The translations under genes were made by a program, and so were the position numbers. DNA of 64,000 bases, taken from Halorubrum halophilum (GTDB taxonomy: Archaea > Halobacteriota > Halobacteria > Halobacteriales > Haloferacaceae). The stretch covers positions 47,559-111,558 of the forward strand of contig NZ_BBJP01000014.1 of the NCBI RefSeq assembly GCF_000739595.1, given 5' to 3'. How positions within the stretch are numbered: the stretch's first letter is position 1; each line of letters starts with the position of its first letter. Shown here piece after piece: positions 60,084-64,000 of the stretch. The notes under the pieces were generated by a model. The model worked only from the letters and a program-made list of their open reading frames with translations, did no database searches and was not told the DNA's origin.

Positions 60084-60476
60084 GCTTATAAATGACGGGC
60101 GGTGGCGCGCGCCTGCGAGCGCCCGGAGGGCGCGAGTCAGCACGCGCGAGGGAGTCGCTGGCGGCTGTGGCCGCCAGCGACGAGGCTGGGGAGGCGTGAG
60201 GTGCGGTCCCGTGAGCGACCGGAGGGAGCGAGCAGGAGCACGGGAGTCGCAGCCCGCACAGCGAACGAAGTGAGCGAGCAGGAACGTCTTCCGGTGGTGC
60301 TGTGCGGGGCGGGTGGGACTCAAAGGGGCAGTCGCGCTCGGCGAACCCCAGCGACGCAAGGACCGCAAGGAGTGAGCGAAGCGAACGACTGAGGACCGCA
60401 GCGAGCTGTGGGAGTCGAGCGCGACTGGGGCTTTGGAGGTGTTCTCCGCCGATTCACCGTCAACTATTTATAAACA
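60084..60476 (+). ncRNA. multi-copy structured RNA-like element, copy 3 (long form)
   Basis: TATA-like TTATAAA at 60086-60092, then the 5' module: GCGCCTGCGAG, hairpin, CAGCACGCGCGAGG, a perfect 12-bp hairpin (GTCGCTGGCGGC/GCCGCCAGCGAC) and CGAGGCTGGGGAGGCGTG. A middle stem pairs CCCGCACAGC with GCTGTGCGGG. The 3' module starts at 60311 with GGGTGGGACTCAAAGGGG; CAGTCGCGCTCG (60329-60340) pairs perfectly with CGAGCGCGACTG (60416-60427), then GGGGCTTTGGAGGTGTTC and GTCAACTATTTATAAAC at the end. It fills the 500-bp gap between two minus-strand genes. Confidence 0.65.
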
Positions 60477-60524
60477 ACCGATCACGGCGGCGAAATCACA
60501 GAAAACGGGAACGGCCACGTAGTA

Positions 60525-60869
60525 CTAGGCGTTCGCGTGCGGCTCCCACCCTTCCCAGCGCAACAGCGTCTCGGCGCGGTCCGCGTCCGCTAGCAACACG
60601 TTCCGCCGATCGGGGAGGGTGTCGTCCGCGATCTCCTGCGGGATCGCGAGCGTCCCGCTCGGCACGTCCTCGTCGCCGGCGACCGGGATGTGGCCGCCGC
60701 CGACCTTCATCACGAGGGGGGCGTCGAGTCGCTCGACGCCCTCGCCGTCGGCGTACAGCTGCTCGTTGACGTGCTCGTGGTCGACCCGCTGGATGACGGC
60801 CCGCTCGCCGTCGTGGGGTTCCACGTACAGTTCCCCCAGGTAGTACCCGCTTGAGAATCGCTCGAACAT
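60525..60869 (-). CDS. DUF5802 family protein
   Basis: A 114-residue acidic protein. MFERFSSGYYLGELYVEP, VNEQLYADGEGVERLDAPLV and RNVLLADADRAETLLRWEGW fit the haloarchaeal DUF5802 family, function unknown. Start is the Met of MFERF; an upstream Met at 60878 is also possible and is closer to the spacing expected from a TTATG box at about 60903. Confidence 0.78.
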   Translation of the reverse strand: MFERFSSGYYLGELYVEPHDGERAVIQRVDHEHVNEQLYADGEGVERLDAPLVMKVGGGHIPVAGDEDVPSGTLAIPQEIADDTLPDRRNVLLADADRAETLLRWEGWEPHANA

Positions 60870-61045
60870 TCTATGCATGGTAATCTCTGGCACGGCCATA
60901 CATAAGTGTTACCCGGAGCCAGAACGAGCAGTATCTATCGTTTATCACAATCGATCGATCGCAATGATCCTCGGTAACACTCGAAGTAGCGGAAGTTACG
61001 TCGCGTAAAGTGAGCGTTTATGGTATCAGTCTCCTCGTGGCGGTG

Positions 61046-61447
61046 ATGGCAGATACCAACGAAACCGACGACGCCGCCCCGCCGCTTTTCGGGCGACTCC
61101 TCTTCGCCGGCGGACTCGCGGTGCTCGCACTGCGAAACCTCACGGGCCTCGATGGGCGGATCGCCTACGCGGACGCGAAGGGCGTACCGGCCGCCGACGC
61201 GCTCGTTCCCGCATCGAGCGGCCTCCTGCTCGGCGGGAGTCTCGGTATCGGGCTCTGGAAACTCCCGAAGCTCTCCGCGGGGAGCGTCGCGGCATTCTTC
61301 GTCGGCGTCACGCCGCTCATGCACAACTTCTGGGACGTCGACCCGGAGTCACGCGACGAGGAAATCACCTCGTTCCTGCAGAATCTGACGCTGCTCGGCG
61401 CCGCGCTCGCGTTTTTCAAACGGGCTCGCACCAGTAACGACAGCTGA
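61046..61447 (+). CDS. DoxX-like membrane protein
   Basis: A 133-residue protein with about four helices: LFGRLLFAGGLAVLALRNL, PASSGLLLGGSLGIGLW, SVAAFFVGVTPLMHNFWD, NLTLLGAALAFF. The MHNFWD loop and SFLQNL segment fit the DoxX/DoxD family, quinone-linked in some members. ATG at 61046 is supported by a TTTATGG box about 25 nt upstream. Confidence 0.82.
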   Translation: MADTNETDDAAPPLFGRLLFAGGLAVLALRNLTGLDGRIAYADAKGVPAADALVPASSGLLLGGSLGIGLWKLPKLSAGSVAAFFVGVTPLMHNFWDVDPESRDEEITSFLQNLTLLGAALAFFKRARTSNDS

Positions 61448-61509
61448 ACGAAACGGACCGGCGGTGACGGCGGGGCCTCGTCCGAGCCGACCGCCGTCCA
61501 GTCGCCCGG

Positions 61510-62415
61510 TTATTGTTCGTCGGAGCGCCGCGCGACCTCGTGACGGCCGAAGCCGTACCGGAGCCGGTTCGCGAGCCGCCGCGAGAAGCGCCCCTCGTTC
61601 CGGGAGTCGAACCGCTCCGCGAGCGCTTGATAGATGAGCGGGACGGGAACCTCCTGTTCGAGCGCCTCCTGCACCGTCCACGTGCCCGTCGAACCGCCCG
61701 CGACGTGGTCCGCCACGTCCCCTAAGTCCGACCCCTCCTCGCGGAACGCCTCCTCGCACAGTTCGAGGAGCCACGATCGGATCACGGCGCCGTTGTTCCA
61801 CGTGCGCGCGACGGTCTCCATGTCGAGGTCGTACCGGCCCTCGGTGAGCAACTCGAACCCCTCGCCGTACGCCTGCATCAGCGCGTACTCCACGCCGTTG
61901 TGGACCATCTTCACGTAGTGGCCGGACCCCGACTCGCCCATCCGGTCGTGGCCGTCCGGCCCGGTCGCCACCGCGTCGAACACCGGTACCATCGCCTCGT
62001 AGGCCCACTCCGGGCCGCCGACCATCAGCGAGAAGCCCTCCTCGGCGCTGGCGGGACCGCCCGACGTGCCGCAGTCGAGGTACGCGGCGTCCGTCTCCTC
62101 GGCGCGCCGAACCGACGCCTGAAACTGCGAGTTCCCGCCGTCGACGACCACGTCGTCGGCGTCGAGGTGGGGTTCCAAGTCCGCGAGCGTGGCGTCGACC
62201 GCGTCGCCCGCGGGGACCATGAGCCAGATGCGCTTTTCGGCACCCAGTCGGTCGCACAGGTCCTCGACCGAGTCCGCGGCCGTCGCGCCCGCCTCCGCCG
62301 CGGTCGCCGTCGCCTCCGCCGAGAGGTCGAACGCGACCACGTCGTGGCCCGCGTCGAGCGAGCGATTCACCACGATCTGCCCCATCCGCCCGAGTCCGAT
62401 GACGCCGAGTTCCAT
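61510..62415 (-). CDS. gnd: 6-phosphogluconate dehydrogenase, decarboxylating (short type)
   Basis: A 301-residue GndA-type enzyme, shorter than the 470-residue common form. Cofactor loop GVIGLGRMGQ, VVVDGGNSQF, CGTSGGPASAEEGFSLMVGG, and catalytic KMVHNGVEYALMQAYGEGFE. It makes ribulose 5-phosphate in the oxidative pentose phosphate route, which in haloarchaea has been shown to work with this short enzyme. ATG at 62415 directly opens the Rossmann fold. Confidence 0.93.
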   Translation of the reverse strand: MELGVIGLGRMGQIVVNRSLDAGHDVVAFDLSAEATATAAEAGATAADSVEDLCDRLGAEKRIWLMVPAGDAVDATLADLEPHLDADDVVVDGGNSQFQASVRRAEETDAAYLDCGTSGGPASAEEGFSLMVGGPEWAYEAMVPVFDAVATGPDGHDRMGESGSGHYVKMVHNGVEYALMQAYGEGFELLTEGRYDLDMETVARTWNNGAVIRSWLLELCEEAFREEGSDLGDVADHVAGGSTGTWTVQEALEQEVPVPLIYQALAERFDSRNEGRFSRRLANRLRYGFGRHEVARRSDEQ

Positions 62416-62553
62416 GCGCGAGGGGTGGCGACCGGCCGCCGTAGTGGTTCCGGTTCGGGGCTCATTTCGGTGACCCTCCCCGCGTCGCTCGGCGCTCTGA
62501 CGCTCGGCCGAGAACGCCCCAACGGTTTCGCTCGCGGCGTGCGTGCGACATCC

Positions 62554-62767
62554 ATGACACACGTTAGCGAGAGTGACCTCGACTGGACCGACACCGACCG
62601 CGGAGAGGTTCGATTCCGCCGGAACGATGACCGAGCCGGACGTGACGGTGTATCCCGACTCGGAGGCGTTCGGCGTGTTCGTCGGGTCGCCACCGGGCGG
62701 TCGCGAAGAGCGATCGCTGTCCGGGTACTACGAGATCGACGACGCCGTCGACTACTGGGAGCTGTAG
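62554..62767 (+). pseudogene. cupin gene with internal deletion and frame shift
   Basis: The first 69 bases give a normal cupin N-terminus (MTHVSESDLDWTDTDRGEVR). After about 62622 the frame changes, and the other frame reads MTEPDVTVYPDSEAFGVFVG, SPPGGREERSL and DDAVDYWEL up to TAG at 62765, a normal C-terminus of a haloarchaeal cupin. The beta-barrel core with its metal ligands, roughly 80-90 residues, is missing. Not functional as a cupin. Confidence 0.75.
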
Positions 62768-62906
62768 CCGTCGGAGGCGACCCACCGGCCCCCGAGTTCC
62801 TCGGAGTCCGTCGGCGGCGCCGAACATCATCGGGGACTGCGCCCCGTTTTAAACCCGAAACGAATGAAGGAGTAAGGCGAGGGGCCGTCGGGTTCTGCCC
62901 CCACAT

Positions 62907-63647
62907 ATGACCCAACTGTCGCTGCGGCTCGACTTCCCGAGCGGCTCTTGGCTCGGCGACGTCTCCCGGGCCCACCCGGACGCGACGCTCCGCGCGACCG
63001 AGACGGTCGCCGCCGCGGAGGGTTCGGTGACCGCGCTCGGCGTCGCCGGCACCGACCGCGCGGCAACGGTGGAGACGCTGCGCGAGCACGACCGGGTTGA
63101 CGAGGTCGACGTCGTCGACGAGGCCGGACCGGCGACGAGAACCCGACTCGTCGCGTCCGCGCCGCCGCCGCACGTCGCGGCCGCGCGGGAGGTCGGCCTC
63201 CCGATCGAGGAGCCGATCACGGTGACGGACGGGCGCGCGACCGTCGACGTCGTCGGCGAGCGCTCCCGTCTCACCGCATTCAGCCGACGGCTCACGGGCG
63301 AGGGGGTCACCGTGGGGATCGAGGGGAGCGACGCCGGCAGGGAGCCCGTCCTCACCGACGCCCAGCGAGGCCTCGTTCTCGCCGCCGTCGCGACCGGCTA
63401 CTACGACACCCCCAGAGAATGCACGCTCACGGAGCTCGCCGAGTCGCGCGACCTCGCGAAGTCGACGTGCAGCGAGACGCTCCACCGCGCGGAGGGACGG
63501 GTGTTACGGCGGTTCGTGGACGGCGAGTTCGCCGTCGCGGACCGCGGGGAGAGGAAACGCGGCGAGAGCGTCCGCGACGACGAATCCGATCCGGAACGCG
63601 AGCCCGATCGAACGGAATCGACCGGGTTGACCGCCTCGGAACCGTGA
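62907..63647 (+). CDS. Bat-like HTH transcriptional regulator
   Basis: A 246-residue regulator. Residues 1-140 are a sensor-like alpha/beta domain (LRLDFPSGSWLGD; ATVDVVGERSRLTAFSRRL), and 148-205 the HTH_10 of bacterio-opsin-activator type: LTDAQRGLVLAAVATGYYDT, then LTELAESRDLAKSTCSETLH. The basic, Arg-rich tail is not conserved in the family. Target genes unknown. Confidence 0.88.
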   Translation: MTQLSLRLDFPSGSWLGDVSRAHPDATLRATETVAAAEGSVTALGVAGTDRAATVETLREHDRVDEVDVVDEAGPATRTRLVASAPPPHVAAAREVGLPIEEPITVTDGRATVDVVGERSRLTAFSRRLTGEGVTVGIEGSDAGREPVLTDAQRGLVLAAVATGYYDTPRECTLTELAESRDLAKSTCSETLHRAEGRVLRRFVDGEFAVADRGERKRGESVRDDESDPEREPDRTESTGLTASEP

Positions 63648-64000
63648 CGACATTCGTTGTTTAAAAGATTTTTCTGATGATCACGAATTTTCAGCAATTA
63701 GATATTCCAGAATGAAATCTGTCAGTTGTAGAAAATTGAACAGAGTAACCCAGTAGGTGAGAATCCCACCGCACTCTGAATATTTTTGGAGCCCATGGGG
63801 TAATCAAGGCGTTACTCATACAACTCATCGCCCGCTGATAAACGGCCCTCCTCCGTTTTCATCGACACGCGCAATACTGACGGCGATGCGAAGACCCGCG
63901 GCTTCAGCCGTGACAGAAGGCCGACAACCTGCGGATCATTCAAGAGTCAACTATTTATTTACGATTTGATTAGGAAATAGTAGTTGGATAGCGGCTTGCT
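63648..64000. other. AT-rich gene-free region at the window end
   Basis: About 350 bp with much lower GC than the core. No gene. It holds the presumptive IS1341-type end at 63888-63912 and stems CAGAGT/ACTCTG (63741-63746 with 63773-63778) and GAGTAAC/GTTACTC (63743-63749 with 63811-63817). GTCAACTATTTAT at 63946-63958 matches the far end of the structured element copy 3. Confidence 0.5.
63888..63912 (+). mobile_element. remnant of the 3' end of an IS1341/IS605-type element
   Basis: GCGAAGACCCGCGGCTTCAG followed by CCGTG resembles the region at the end of haloarchaeal tnpB (IS1341) elements, where the transposon end and guide RNA scaffold overlap; it folds as CGCGGC-TTCA-GCCGTG. No tnpB reading frame lies upstream in this window, so it is a solo end or decayed copy. 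Confidence 0.5.

Noticed and set aside
63751..63770. Cobalamin-riboswitch-like string GGTGAGAATCCCACC
   Set aside because: Only one short segment fits; the B12 box and other conserved parts are missing and no cobalamin gene follows.
1..64000. CRISPR array or replication origin
   Set aside because: No regularly spaced repeats with unique spacers, no cas genes, no orc1/cdc6 gene and no origin-box cluster seen.

Overview
The window is high-GC haloarchaeal chromosome, most like Halorubrum or a close relative. Evidence: very acidic proteins; archaeal-type informational genes (gatE, aIF5A, RqcH, stand-alone Elp3, XPB with Bax1, TrmY); a halocyanin; Tat lipoproteins; a PGF-CTERM protein; a Bat-type HTH regulator; and TTTATA-like boxes about 25 nt upstream of start codons, the mark of leaderless haloarchaeal transcripts.

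Layout. 1-16.1 kb: aldo/keto reductase, two overlapping Tat lipoprotein genes, MFS transporter, glycosyltransferase, yqeC divergent from an unusual aldehyde:ferredoxin oxidoreductase homologue, ychF, universal stress protein, birA, ferredoxin, DMT transporter and Lrp regulator. 16.1-19.1 kb: gatE flanked by two copies of a multi-copy structured element, then tRNA-Leu(GAG). 19.2-44.7 kb: a dense housekeeping block (halocyanin, purF, rqcH, elp3, thiC, bax1/xpb, phosphate permease, stress proteins, amidohydrolase, agmatinase/IF5A, aminotransferase, pyrF, trmY, CHY zinc finger). 44.8-51.8 kb: accessory island starting at tRNA-Pro(CGG), with lower GC, orphan and broken genes, a TumE/TumA-like toxin-antitoxin pair, a coupled pair of PD-(D/E)xK-like nucleases and restriction-modification debris. 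51.8-63.6 kb: return to core-like genes (VTT membrane protein, GtrA, sulfatase-like enzyme, alpha/beta hydrolase, cupin, rhodanese, surface metallopeptidase, Vms1-like hydrolase, DoxX, 6-phosphogluconate dehydrogenase, a cupin pseudogene, a Bat-like regulator). 63.65-64 kb: AT-rich, gene-free, with what looks like the 3' end of an IS1341/IS605 element.

The strongest candidate for something undescribed is a structured RNA-like element present three times (16178-16424, 18457-18807, 60084-60476). Each copy has a TATA-like box about 25 nt before the conserved part, constant boxes flanking a stem that is preserved although its sequence differs completely between copies, a variable hairpin array, and a second TATA-like box at the far end. 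A related hairpin array sits in frame inside the CHY zinc-finger gene.

Functional links: RqcH and a Vms1-like hydrolase both belong to ribosome quality control; the agmatinase-like gene next to IF5A fits the haloarchaeal deoxyhypusine pathway; XPB and Bax1 are convergent neighbours. All assignments come from reading sequence and motifs; no database search was run.
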